Shown here: one piece after another, positions 7,684 to 15,568 of the stretch | Layout of the letters: each line of letters opens with the position of its first letter | How positions within the stretch are numbered: position 1 is the stretch's first letter | Source: CAXBNB01 sp040151475 | GTDB lineage: Bacteria; Bacteroidota; Bacteroidia; Cytophagales; Cyclobacteriaceae | DNA length: 64,000 nucleotides | Direction: 5' to 3' | NCBI RefSeq assembly: GCF_040151475.1 | Contig: NZ_JBDKWG010000113.1 | Location: 8,624 to 72,623, forward strand | Translations under genes and position numbers: made by a program | The notes under the pieces: generated by a model | What the model was told of the DNA's origin: nothing | The model's input: only the letters and a program-made list of their open reading frames with translations | Databases searched by the model: none

Positions 7684-10088
7684 TACAAGGACGGAAAGCT
7701 AATAGGGTCAGTTTCCGACATTACTTCATAAACCTTTTCAAAAATTTCTTCTGCATTTGGTTTAGAATAATAGTCACCGTCAGAACCATAAGCCGGCCTG
7801 TGCTCCTTTGATGATATGGTAAGAGGCTTAGAATCCAGGTACCTGTATCCTCCCTGCTCCTCCAGTACTTTTTGCATCATATAAGCAGTAGCACCACCAG
7901 GCACATCTTCATCTGCAAAAACAATACGATTGGTTTTCTTAAGCGATTTCAATATCTCATTATTCAAGTCAAATGGAGCCAATGTTTGTACATCGATCAC
8001 TTCAACATCAATACCAAAATCAGCCAACTGCTTAGCAGCCTCCATTACGATTCTACACATAGAGCCATAGGTCACTACAGTAATGTCTTTACCTTCTTTT
8101 AGTATTTCCGGTTGACCAAGAGGCACCCTTATTTTTCCAATATTTTCAGGCAATTTTTCTTTTAGACGATACCCATTCAAACTTTCAATGATAATGGCTA
8201 TATCGTCAGATTCAAGCATAGTATTGTAAAACCCGGCTGCCTGAGTCATATTCCTTGGCACCAACAAATAAATCCCTCTGAGAGAGCCCAATATCATACT
8301 CATTGGAGAACCTGAGTGCCACACTCCTTCCAATCTATGTCCTCTGGTTCGGATAATCAAGGGTGCTTTTTGCCCTCCTTTGGTTCTATAATGCAAACAG
8401 GCTAAATCGTCAGTCAAAACCTGAATACAGTAATATATATAGTCCAAATATTGGATTTCTGCAATAGGCCTAAGTCCACGCAGCGCAGCACCTATCCCCT
8501 GGCCCATGATAGATGTTTCACGTATCCCGGTATCAGTTACCCTTAACTCGCCATATTTATCTTGCAAACCAGCCATTCCCTGATTCACATCTCCAATTTT
8601 CCCAACATCTTCTCCCATAGTAAAAACCAATGGGTTTCTTCTGAAGATATCATCAAACGCAGCATTCAATACCTCTCTGCCATCAACCAGCTTAAACTCC
8701 TTGGCATACACAGGGTGAATTGGGGCAACTTTTAGTGCTGACTGTTCAGACTCACTATATACGTGGCTTGAATATTCATCATGCCTTAAAAGTTTTCTTT
8801 CGTTGATCCAATCAATAAGTAACTGTCTTTCCGGAAAATTTTCTTTGCGTGTCCACCTCAAACTCTTTTTTGCTGCCTTCTCAACATCCAGTTTATTAGG
8901 ACTTACCGTCTCCCTTAAGGTGGTCATCAATTGAGTCAACTGTGTCCTATATTGACTCTTGGACGCCAGTTTATTTATTATTTTCAGTACTTCGCTTACC
9001 TCGCCTTTAACACTTGCTAAATAGGCTTTCCAAGCAATATTCTTCGCATTTTTGGCAGTACTCTTTGCTTCTTCTTCTATTTCATCCAACTCATTGTCCG
9101 TTGCAATTCCTTCTGACAATATCCATTCACGCATTTGCTTAACGCAATCATACTTTCTTTCCCAGTCCAGCCGTTTTCTTGACTTATATCTTTCGTGAGA
9201 TCCAGAAGTGGAGTGCCCTTGGGGTTGAGTCACCTCAATCACATGAACCAAAACCGGCACATGTTCCTCTCTTGCTATTTTATCTGCCTTTTTAAATGTC
9301 TCACATAACCCTAAGTAATCCCATCCTTTTACTACAAATATTTCAATACCCTTTTCATTTTCATTTCTCTGAAAACCTGCCAAAGCTTTAGAAATACTAC
9401 TTTTGGTGGTATGGTATTTATTTGGTACAGAAATACCATATTCATCGTCCCATACTGCAAGCACCATCGGCACTTGTAGTACTCCGGCTGCATTTATCAT
9501 TTCAAGAAATGCTCCTTCTGAAGTAGATGCATTTCCAATTGTCCCAAATGCTACTTCATTTCCTTTATCAGAAAATGTCTTATATGAATGCAAATCAGGA
9601 TTTTCTCTGTACAACTTAGAAGCATAACCCAACCCGAGTAAACGAGGGATTTGTCCGGCTGTACAGGAAATATCTGCACTGGAATTCTTCATCTCCATGA
9701 GATTTTTCCAGTTTCCGTTTTCATCTAAAGACCTTGTTGCAAAGTGTCCATTCATTAATCTGCCAGCCGAAGCAGGCTCAGCTTTCACATCAGTATGAGC
9801 ATATAATTGCGCAAAGAATTCCTGTGAAGTCAACTCTCCAATCGCCATCATAAAAGTCTGATCACGATAATATCCGGAACGGAAATCTCCGTTTCTGAAT
9901 ACTTTGGCCATTGCTATTTGTGGGATTTCTTTGCCATCACCGAAAATACCAAACTTGGCTTTTCCCATGAAGACCTCTTTTCTACCAATGTAACTATTCT
10001 CCCTGCTCTCTACTGCCAATTTGTAGTCACTCAATATTACCTCGGTTTGGAGTTCACTATCAACCGATAACTGAGTAAGGTCTTGCAT
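7680..10088 (-). CDS. 2-oxoacid dehydrogenase E1, fused alpha and beta subunits
   Basis: 802 residues. Residues about 40-380 are the thiamine-diphosphate E1 alpha domain ('TAGQIPRLLGLGYA', 'GTIGNASTSEG' 182-192, 'WDDEYGISVPN'); about 460-790 are the E1 beta transketolase-like domain ('GEDVGKIGDVNQGMAGL', 'DTGIRETSIMGQGIG', 'HSGSPMSM', 'GGATAYMMQK'). It decarboxylates a 2-oxoacid and loads the acyl group on the lipoyl arm of E2; closest in style to branched-chain 2-oxoisovalerate E1. The two subunits, separate in most bacteria, form a single chain here, as I recall for Bacteroidota. The Mg/ThDP motif usually written G-D-[GA] is G-N-A here. No E2 or E3 gene is adjacent; it is monocistronic with its own promoter. 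Confidence 0.92.
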   Translation of the reverse strand: MQDLTQLSVDSELQTEVILSDYKLAVESRENSYIGRKEVFMGKAKFGIFGDGKEIPQIAMAKVFRNGDFRSGYYRDQTFMMAIGELTSQEFFAQLYAHTDVKAEPASAGRLMNGHFATRSLDENGNWKNLMEMKNSSADISCTAGQIPRLLGLGYASKLYRENPDLHSYKTFSDKGNEVAFGTIGNASTSEGAFLEMINAAGVLQVPMVLAVWDDEYGISVPNKYHTTKSSISKALAGFQRNENEKGIEIFVVKGWDYLGLCETFKKADKIAREEHVPVLVHVIEVTQPQGHSTSGSHERYKSRKRLDWERKYDCVKQMREWILSEGIATDNELDEIEEEAKSTAKNAKNIAWKAYLASVKGEVSEVLKIINKLASKSQYRTQLTQLMTTLRETVSPNKLDVEKAAKKSLRWTRKENFPERQLLIDWINERKLLRHDEYSSHVYSESEQSALKVAPIHPVYAKEFKLVDGREVLNAAFDDIFRRNPLVFTMGEDVGKIGDVNQGMAGLQDKYGELRVTDTGIRETSIMGQGIGAALRGLRPIAEIQYLDYIYYCIQVLTDDLACLHYRTKGGQKAPLIIRTRGHRLEGVWHSGSPMSMILGSLRGIYLLVPRNMTQAAGFYNTMLESDDIAIIIESLNGYRLKEKLPENIGKIRVPLGQPEILKEGKDITVVTYGSMCRIVMEAAKQLADFGIDVEVIDVQTLAPFDLNNEILKSLKKTNRIVFADEDVPGGATAYMMQKVLEEQGGYRYLDSKPLTISSKEHRPAYGSDGDYYSKPNAEEIFEKVYEVMSETDPISFPSLY

Positions 10089-10133
10089 ACAGACAAAATG
10101 TATTTAGTGCTGAAATGTTAAATTATTAAGCCT

Positions 10134-10163
10134 CAAATTTATATAATTCAATGAATTTATCAA
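10134..10163 (-). promoter_or_regulatory. Promoter of the E1 dehydrogenase gene
   Basis: Read on the minus strand: -33 TTG (10163-10161), 19 bases, then TAAATTTG (10141-10134), a full match to the Bacteroidota TTG-N19-TANNTTTG promoter. It predicts a start site near 10127 and a leader of about 40 nt. Confidence 0.65.
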
Positions 10164-10337
10164 AAAGAATAAAACGACACCAAAACCAATTTTTATATTG
10201 TTAATATTAAATAATATTAAGTAATAATAATATAATTCGTTTTTAATACATTTATTAAAATTTTATTCTTTAAATATTGATTTTATTGACTAAAGAATAC
10301 TCTTACAAAATATTATTAAAATAAAGTATTGAATATT

Positions 10338-10349
10338 AGCCTATAGGCT
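10338..10349. promoter_or_regulatory. 12-bp palindrome upstream of ald, possible operator
   Basis: AGCCTATAGGCT is a perfect palindrome, the only G/C-containing island in a very AT-rich stretch, 32 bp before the ald -7 element. A dimeric regulator such as an Lrp/AsnC-type protein is a natural guess because these often control ald, but no such gene is in the window. Confidence 0.35.
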
Positions 10350-10380
10350 CTCCTGAGGATATATTTTTTAGCTTCTCCAA

Positions 10381-10388
10381 TATATTTG
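10381..10388 (+). promoter_or_regulatory. -7 promoter element of ald (TATATTTG)
   Basis: Exact match to TANNTTTG, 25 bp before the ald start codon. No good -33 TTG is found at 19-21 bases, which may mean activator dependence. Confidence 0.5.
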
Positions 10389-10413
10389 CCTCACCAACAA
10401 ATAAAATCGAGCC

Positions 10414-11544
10414 ATGATAATAGGAGTGCCAAAAGAAATTAAAAACAACGAAAATCGTGTTGCATTAACTCCTGCCGGAGTTAAGGAAATTAAAAAACAC
10501 GGACATCAGGTGTTTATTCAAAAAACAGCCGGAGTAGGCAGTGGTTTTAGTGATGACGACTATAGCCAGTCTGGAGCAGAACTACTAAATACCATTGAAG
10601 AAGTGTATTCATCTGCTGAAATGATTATAAAGGTAAAAGAACCGATAGCACAGGAATACGGCCTGATCAAAGAAAATCAACTTGTATTTACATATTTCCA
10701 CTTTGCTTCTTATGAGCCTCTAACCAAAGCAATGATTGCCAGTAAGGCTATCTGTTTGGCTTATGAAACAGTTGAAAAAACCGACCGGTCTTTGCCTTTG
10801 CTGGTACCCATGTCGGAAGTAGCAGGAAGAATGGCCATACAAGAAGGAGCAAAATACCTGGAAAAACCTTCCGGAGGCCGAGGCATACTTTTAGGGGGAG
10901 TACCGGGAGTAAGACCTGCGAAAGTAATGATACTAGGTGGTGGTGTGGTAGGAACCAACGCTGCAAAAATGGCTGCCGGATTAGGTGCAGATGTCACCAT
11001 ATTGGATTTAAGTCTGTCCAGACTCAGGTACTTAGACGATGTAATGCCTGCCAATGTCAATACATTTATGTCTAATGAATACAATATAAGAGAGCTTTTA
11101 AGCACCCATGATTTGATAATAGGTGCTGTTTTGATCCCAGGCGCAAAAGCACCTCACCTGATAACCAGAGATATGTTGAAAGAAATGAACCCCGGAACAG
11201 TGCTGGTTGATGTGGCAGTAGATCAGGGTGGGTGCATTGAAACCTGCAAGCCAACAACCCATGAAGATCCTACTTATGAAATAGATGGAATTTTGCACTA
11301 TTGTGTAGCCAACATGCCCGGTGCAGTTCCATACACCTCTACTCTGGCTCTGACCAATGCTACTTTACCTTATGCCATTCAACTGGCCAATAAGGGATGG
11401 AAGAAAGCATGTAAGGAAAACAATGAGTTGAAACAAGGGTTAAATATTGTAAATGGAGATGTAGTTTATAAAGGCGTTTCTGATGCCTTTGATCTGCCTT
11501 ATGTTCCTGTAGAAGATGTATTATCAGGAGTACAAATGGTTTGA
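10414..11544 (+). CDS. ald: Alanine dehydrogenase
   Basis: 376 residues, usual family length about 371. It converts L-alanine reversibly to pyruvate and ammonia with NAD. Visible signatures: 'GVPKEIKNNENRVALTPAGV' at the N-terminus with the substrate-binding Arg15, 'KVKEP' (Lys74 region), 'TYFHFAS' (catalytic His near 95), 'GGGVVGTNAA' (Rossmann loop, about 173-182), 'VDVAVDQGG' (catalytic Asp near 269) and 'CVANMPGAVPYTST'. Cytoplasmic. It diverges from the E1 gene, which suits a role in feeding amino-acid carbon to central metabolism. Downstream lies a large inverted-repeat element that could end the transcript. Confidence 0.95.
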   Translation: MIIGVPKEIKNNENRVALTPAGVKEIKKHGHQVFIQKTAGVGSGFSDDDYSQSGAELLNTIEEVYSSAEMIIKVKEPIAQEYGLIKENQLVFTYFHFASYEPLTKAMIASKAICLAYETVEKTDRSLPLLVPMSEVAGRMAIQEGAKYLEKPSGGRGILLGGVPGVRPAKVMILGGGVVGTNAAKMAAGLGADVTILDLSLSRLRYLDDVMPANVNTFMSNEYNIRELLSTHDLIIGAVLIPGAKAPHLITRDMLKEMNPGTVLVDVAVDQGGCIETCKPTTHEDPTYEIDGILHYCVANMPGAVPYTSTLALTNATLPYAIQLANKGWKKACKENNELKQGLNIVNGDVVYKGVSDAFDLPYVPVEDVLSGVQMV

Positions 11545-11562
11545 AAAAACAATATTATACCT

Positions 11563-11713
11563 AAACGAGGTTGTCTCAAAAGACAGGTAATTCCCAGATT
11601 TATTCTGGGATCTGTTGGATTAACAACTCTTCAGGCTTTTTGAGGAGTGTCGGAATACCTGCCTAGACGACAGTCAGGAATCCGACAACAATCCTTCCAA
11701 GACAACCTCGTTT
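11563..11713. repeat. 151-bp structured element with 14-bp terminal inverted repeats
   Basis: The ends AAACGAGGTTGTCT (11563-11576) and AGACAACCTCGTTT (11700-11713) are perfect inverted repeats. Inside lie three more hairpins: TCCCAGA/TCTGGGA (11592-11598/11604-11610), ACTCTTC/GAGGAGT (11626-11632/11642-11648, one G-U) and GTCGGA/TCCGAC (11649-11654/11681-11686) with an inner CCTG/CAGG. Folded, this is a closing stem with three arms. It sits between convergent ald and the sugar porter and runs into seven T residues. It could be a MITE-like mobile element, a bidirectional terminator, or both. I see no second copy here. It is not protein-coding. Confidence 0.7.
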
Positions 11714-11747
11714 TTTTATTTCAATCTAACAACGCACAGGTTATACA

Positions 11748-13073
11748 TTATCCATGTGAAATGGTATCTTCCAATTGCTCTAAGGATTTTCCCTTCGTTT
11801 CGGGCATCATTCTCCAAACAAAAATTAGCTGTAACACCATCATAAAACTAAAAAAAGCAAATAATGGACCTCCACTGAATTTGTTAACTATGAATGGAAA
11901 TATATTGGCTATGATGGCAGCAAAAATCCAATGGATAAAACATCCAAAAGACTGGCCTGATGCTCTTACTTTATTTGGGAAGACCTCTGAAATGAACACC
12001 CAAATCACTGCGCCCTGTGACATGGCGAAGAATGCAATATATACGAACAGATAGATTGGAACTAAGGCAAACGATTCTGTAAAGAATGCATTGGACACCA
12101 GAGCCAATGTAGCAATAAGTCCAATCGATCCGATAAACATCAGCTTCTTCCTACCCATCTTATCGATAAGTGTCATACCAATCATCGTAAAAATTAAGTT
12201 GATAAGTCCTACTCCTGAGGTTGATAACAAAGCTGAATCAGCACCTAAACCTGTTAATTCGAAAATCCTTGGTGCGTAATAGATAATGGCATTGATTCCA
12301 CTCCATTGATTGAAAAAAGCAATCAAAAATGCCAGTAATAAAGGAACACTGTACTTCTTCGAAAACAATGAACTTTTAATTTCAGACACATTATCCTGCT
12401 CTGCTGATTTTAAAATGGCATTATAAGATTCATCCACAGTGTCTGAGTTGATCAAAGCCAACACTTTTTTAGCTTCATCATGCAAGCCTCTTTTCACAAT
12501 AAGCCACCTTGGGCTTCTCGGTACAAACATTACCAGCAATACAAAAAGCAAAGCAGGGATTCCCTCCACTCCCATCATCAACCTCCACGGAGTTTCTTCC
12601 GCACCCAACTGGATCAGGTAATTGCATAAAAAGGCAATCAATATGCCCAGTACGATATTGAATTGGAAAATGGCTACCAATCTTCCACGCTGATTGGCAG
12701 GAGAAATCTCAGAAATGTATAATGGTGCTACTACCGAAGAGGCACCCACTCCCAGTCCACCAATAAACCTGAAAACCATAAATGTATAAATATCCGGCGC
12801 AAGTGCAGAACCTATGGCAGATACAAAATACAAAACACCAATCCAGAAAAGTGTCTTTTTCCGTCCTAAGCTATCGGCAGGAATGCCACCAAGCATGGCA
12901 CCTATCACTGTACCGTACAATGCAATGGCTACTGCAAACCCATGCAATCCATCACTTAAACTCCATAATTTCTGAATGGCTTGCTCTGCACCTGAGATCA
13001 CCGCTGTATCGTACCCGAATAGAAAACCACCCAGTGCTACGGTCACAGACCATAATACTACTTTTAATTTCAT
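11748..13073 (-). CDS. Sugar porter, MFS superfamily
   Basis: 441 residues with twelve predicted membrane helices. Sugar-porter signatures are present: 'GYDTAVISGA' in TM1, 'DSLGRKKT' between TM2 and TM3, 'RFIGGLGVGASSVVAPLYISEISP' region in TM4-5 (about 100-125), 'PRSPRWL' before the central loop, 'DKMGRKKLM' between TM8 and TM9 and 'PETKGKSLEQLE' near the C-terminus. It would import a monosaccharide with H+ or Na+; the sugar is not readable. It lies at the downstream end of the carbohydrate block but is separated from it by a gene on the other strand, so it is likely its own transcript. Confidence 0.9.
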   Translation of the reverse strand: MKLKVVLWSVTVALGGFLFGYDTAVISGAEQAIQKLWSLSDGLHGFAVAIALYGTVIGAMLGGIPADSLGRKKTLFWIGVLYFVSAIGSALAPDIYTFMVFRFIGGLGVGASSVVAPLYISEISPANQRGRLVAIFQFNIVLGILIAFLCNYLIQLGAEETPWRLMMGVEGIPALLFVLLVMFVPRSPRWLIVKRGLHDEAKKVLALINSDTVDESYNAILKSAEQDNVSEIKSSLFSKKYSVPLLLAFLIAFFNQWSGINAIIYYAPRIFELTGLGADSALLSTSGVGLINLIFTMIGMTLIDKMGRKKLMFIGSIGLIATLALVSNAFFTESFALVPIYLFVYIAFFAMSQGAVIWVFISEVFPNKVRASGQSFGCFIHWIFAAIIANIFPFIVNKFSGGPLFAFFSFMMVLQLIFVWRMMPETKGKSLEQLEDTISHG

Positions 13074-13103
13074 GTTGATTTGTTCTTAGTTGAATAGTTA
13101 TTC

Positions 13104-13111
13104 CAAACATA
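13104..13111 (-). promoter_or_regulatory. -7 element of the sugar porter gene
   Basis: On the minus strand TATGTTTG, matching TANNTTTG, 31 bp before the start codon at 13073. No -33 TTG at the right distance. Confidence 0.4.
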
Positions 13112-13225
13112 TAATTATTTGAGGCAAATCCATTCATGAAATCAAAATATTAGGATTTATTGTAAGAAATCGAGGCTTCTTGAGTAAGTTTATATAATTG
13201 TTGTGTGTAAGGACAGAAAGAAAAT

Positions 13226-14440
13226 ATGACTCCAGAAAATTTCAAAAATCATCAACTGTTTGAGAAAATTGAACAGTTATCACAAAGGCTAAATGAAGAA
13301 GAGTCTAAGGAAAAAATTGACCTAGAGAAATTCTCTTTTTTTGAATCTACACATCAATACATAAGTGATAGAATCAAGTTAACGATTCCAATTCTTGTTC
13401 AAGCAGCAGAAATGAACGACTTAAGTAATGAAATTGAAGCGGGATTACAACAGATAAATTCATTCCTAGGCAATAACAATGTTGGGCATCTCAACAATGC
13501 AACTAATAACTTTCACTCTGCATTAGCAAGAACAAGAAATTTCCCTCTGCCATATTCAAAAAATGACTTCAACTTCTCTAAAGCCATTGCTGATTTCCAA
13601 AACTCAGTTTCTGAAAAGAATGAATTGCTTACAAATGAAAGTAAAGAACTTTCTAGCACTCTTAAATCATTTAAATCTGATTTAGAAAAAAAGGACTTAG
13701 AAATCCAAAGGCTTTTTAAACTAGTAGAAGCAAAAGAAACTGAAATTCAGAATTTAAATTCGAATTTTCAAACGGAATTTACCAGCATAAAAACAAAGGC
13801 CACTCAAGAATATGAAACTGATAGAAAGACTTTTAGAATTGAAATAGATAGTGATAAAAAGACTTTCGAAGAAGAAATTCATGCGTTAAAAGAGAGTATT
13901 GATACTGACACTTCTGGATTAATAGAAAATTTAGATGAAAAGTTAGATGAAGCTAAAAAGATTGTCAACGTTATTGGAAATGTTGGAGTAACAGGTAATT
14001 ATCAAATAATCGCAAACGAACATAAAGCTTCAGCTAATTTCTGGAGGTGGGTTGCCATTATTTTCATGACGGTCTTTTCTGGGCTATTAGTTTGGACAAT
14101 AATTGACTTAAGTAGTAGTGGCTTTGATTGGACGAAATCCTTACTTCGACTTATTGCTGCAGCTGCTTTATCCTACCCTGCAACCTATGCAGCACGAGAA
14201 TCCAGCAAGCACCGAAAACTTGAAACTACCAATAGAACAGCCGAATTAGAACTTGCTTCAATAAATCCTTTTATTGAAATTTTAGATGAAAATAAAAAAC
14301 AAAATATTAAGGAGAAACTGGTTGATAAATATTTTGGCAACAATCATTATGAACACATAATTGAAGGGAAAGAAGAAGAAGTTTCAATTGGCGGATTTGA
14401 AAAAATACTCAAAGCTGTGTTGCCGCTGTTAAAAAAGTAA
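13226..14440 (+). CDS. Coiled-coil protein with two membrane helices, unknown function
   Basis: 404 residues of no family I recognise. An N-terminal helical part (1-130) leads into a long coiled coil (about 130-250, heptads rich in Lys/Glu/Leu), then 'HKASANFWRWVAIIF' starts a membrane helix (about 272-292), a short loop, and a second hydrophobic segment 'SLLRLIAAAALSYPATYAA' (about 305-323). The C-terminal part is charged and cytoplasmic ('RESSKHRKLETTNR', 'PFIEILDENKKQ'). With two helices both long ends would face the same side. It stands alone on the plus strand inside a minus-strand carbohydrate block, which suggests an inserted accessory gene. A membrane sensor or effector of a defence-type system is possible but not shown. 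Confidence 0.75.
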   Translation: MTPENFKNHQLFEKIEQLSQRLNEEESKEKIDLEKFSFFESTHQYISDRIKLTIPILVQAAEMNDLSNEIEAGLQQINSFLGNNNVGHLNNATNNFHSALARTRNFPLPYSKNDFNFSKAIADFQNSVSEKNELLTNESKELSSTLKSFKSDLEKKDLEIQRLFKLVEAKETEIQNLNSNFQTEFTSIKTKATQEYETDRKTFRIEIDSDKKTFEEEIHALKESIDTDTSGLIENLDEKLDEAKKIVNVIGNVGVTGNYQIIANEHKASANFWRWVAIIFMTVFSGLLVWTIIDLSSSGFDWTKSLLRLIAAAALSYPATYAARESSKHRKLETTNRTAELELASINPFIEILDENKKQNIKEKLVDKYFGNNHYEHIIEGKEEEVSIGGFEKILKAVLPLLKK

Positions 14441-14486
14441 CACTTGCGATCCATTTCAAACCAAATATCATTAACAATTAGAGTTG

Positions 14487-15506
14487 TTACAAATCCGTCT
14501 TAAACTTATATTTATCCCAAACCTTACCATTGGAGTCAATCATCTCCATGCTTATCTTATTGCCATTGATTTTGACAGAAACTACAAAATAGATTGCTTC
14601 ATTGAAGGTAACGTCTTTGCCTGATGACGGATGAAACCTGAATTTCTGATTCTCATCGGTACTATCCAAATCCCTGCCATAATATGCATCACCTTCTATA
14701 GCATCTTTTTCACGTTTCAAGCTGTAAATGTTGGCTCCTGCTCCTGCAGAAATCACATAATGAACGCCTTCTCTTTTTGTGCGGTAATACAAATGATCAT
14801 GGCCGGAAAATACTGCCGTAACATTGTACTTGCTAAATAGCTTGGTAGTCACCGTGGTTTTTCCCTCTACATCAGAGTAGCTCTTGTTTCCTACTGTATA
14901 AAAAGGCCTGTGTCTAAAGATAAAGATGTGCATGCCCTGCGCCTCTTTCAGTTCTTTTTCCAGCCAGGCCAGTTTTTCAGGATCTTCTGAAACCTTTGGC
15001 CAGTCCAACGCTATAAACTTTGCATTGCCATAAGTGAAACTATAGGTAGGATCATGCAAACCAAAGAAATCAGCAAAATTGCTTTGACCAGATTCATATC
15101 CTCCTTCCGGTAAACCAGAAACTTCATGGTTGCCAAGTGTAGGCCATGTAGGGTACTTTCTAAAAAACCACCCTGCTTCTTCATCCAACATTTTGTATTC
15201 TTTGACACCCTGATCTCCTGCTCCTCTGTTGACTAGATCTGCAGTAGTAATACAAAACTGCGGATTCAACTTATCCGATTGATTCAATACATCCTTCAAA
15301 AACGGGCTGTGTTTGGCATCTCCAAAAACAAGGAAATGCATCGGCTTTTTCAACTTGTTTTTTTCACCAGGCCTTTTTATTTCATTTTCACTTCTCAGCT
15401 TGTCCATCCCCGGTTTAGGGTTGTATGGATCAAACTCCTGAGAAAAACCAACATGATTGAGAAAGGCTGCAAAAAATAAGACGGCTATGTGTTTTTTAAA
15501 ATTCAT
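14487..15506 (-). CDS. Secreted calcineurin-like metallophosphoesterase
   Basis: 339 residues with a signal peptide ('HIAVLFFAAFLNHVGFSQ', cut near 22), so periplasmic or outside the cell. The dinuclear-metal phosphoesterase blocks are in order: 'LVFGDAKH' (about 58-65), 'TTADLVNRG' (about 87-95), 'TLGNHEVSG' (about 122-130), 'FRHRPFY' and 'FSGHDHLYY'. This resembles the purple acid phosphatase/PhoD-like group, which cleaves phosphomono- or diesters. It is the last gene of a set with the PmoA-like protein (62-bp gap), so the substrate may be a phosphorylated sugar or nucleotide, by inference only. Confidence 0.85.
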   Translation of the reverse strand: MNFKKHIAVLFFAAFLNHVGFSQEFDPYNPKPGMDKLRSENEIKRPGEKNKLKKPMHFLVFGDAKHSPFLKDVLNQSDKLNPQFCITTADLVNRGAGDQGVKEYKMLDEEAGWFFRKYPTWPTLGNHEVSGLPEGGYESGQSNFADFFGLHDPTYSFTYGNAKFIALDWPKVSEDPEKLAWLEKELKEAQGMHIFIFRHRPFYTVGNKSYSDVEGKTTVTTKLFSKYNVTAVFSGHDHLYYRTKREGVHYVISAGAGANIYSLKREKDAIEGDAYYGRDLDSTDENQKFRFHPSSGKDVTFNEAIYFVVSVKINGNKISMEMIDSNGKVWDKYKFKTDL

Positions 15507-15568
15507 ATTTTCGATTGCTAACGGTGGGATTTAATTTGAGCAACGAAAATAGTAAAAATCAAACCACA

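Larger units (their letters stand above)
10089..10413. other. AT-rich divergent intergenic region (325 bp)
   Basis: This region lies between the divergent E1 and alanine dehydrogenase genes and holds no gene. Both promoters lie in it: E1 at 10134-10163 and ald at 10381-10388, plus a perfect 12-bp palindrome at 10338-10349. The middle (about 10195-10320) is nearly pure A/T with repeats of 'AATATTA', likely curved or easily melted DNA. Confidence 0.6.

Noticed and set aside
10195..10330. Very AT-rich stretch as a possible replication origin
   Set aside because: No cluster of DnaA boxes (TTATNCACA) was seen and no dnaA, dnaN or parAB gene is near; it is better read as a promoter spacer.
11647..12054. 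135-codon plus-strand frame
   Set aside because: It begins inside the inverted-repeat element and runs antisense to the sugar porter; composition and lack of motifs mark it as a shadow.
14472..14489. TAACAA/TTGTTA inverted repeat between convergent genes as a terminator
   Set aside because: Only six weak A/T-rich pairs with no T-run; too weak to call.
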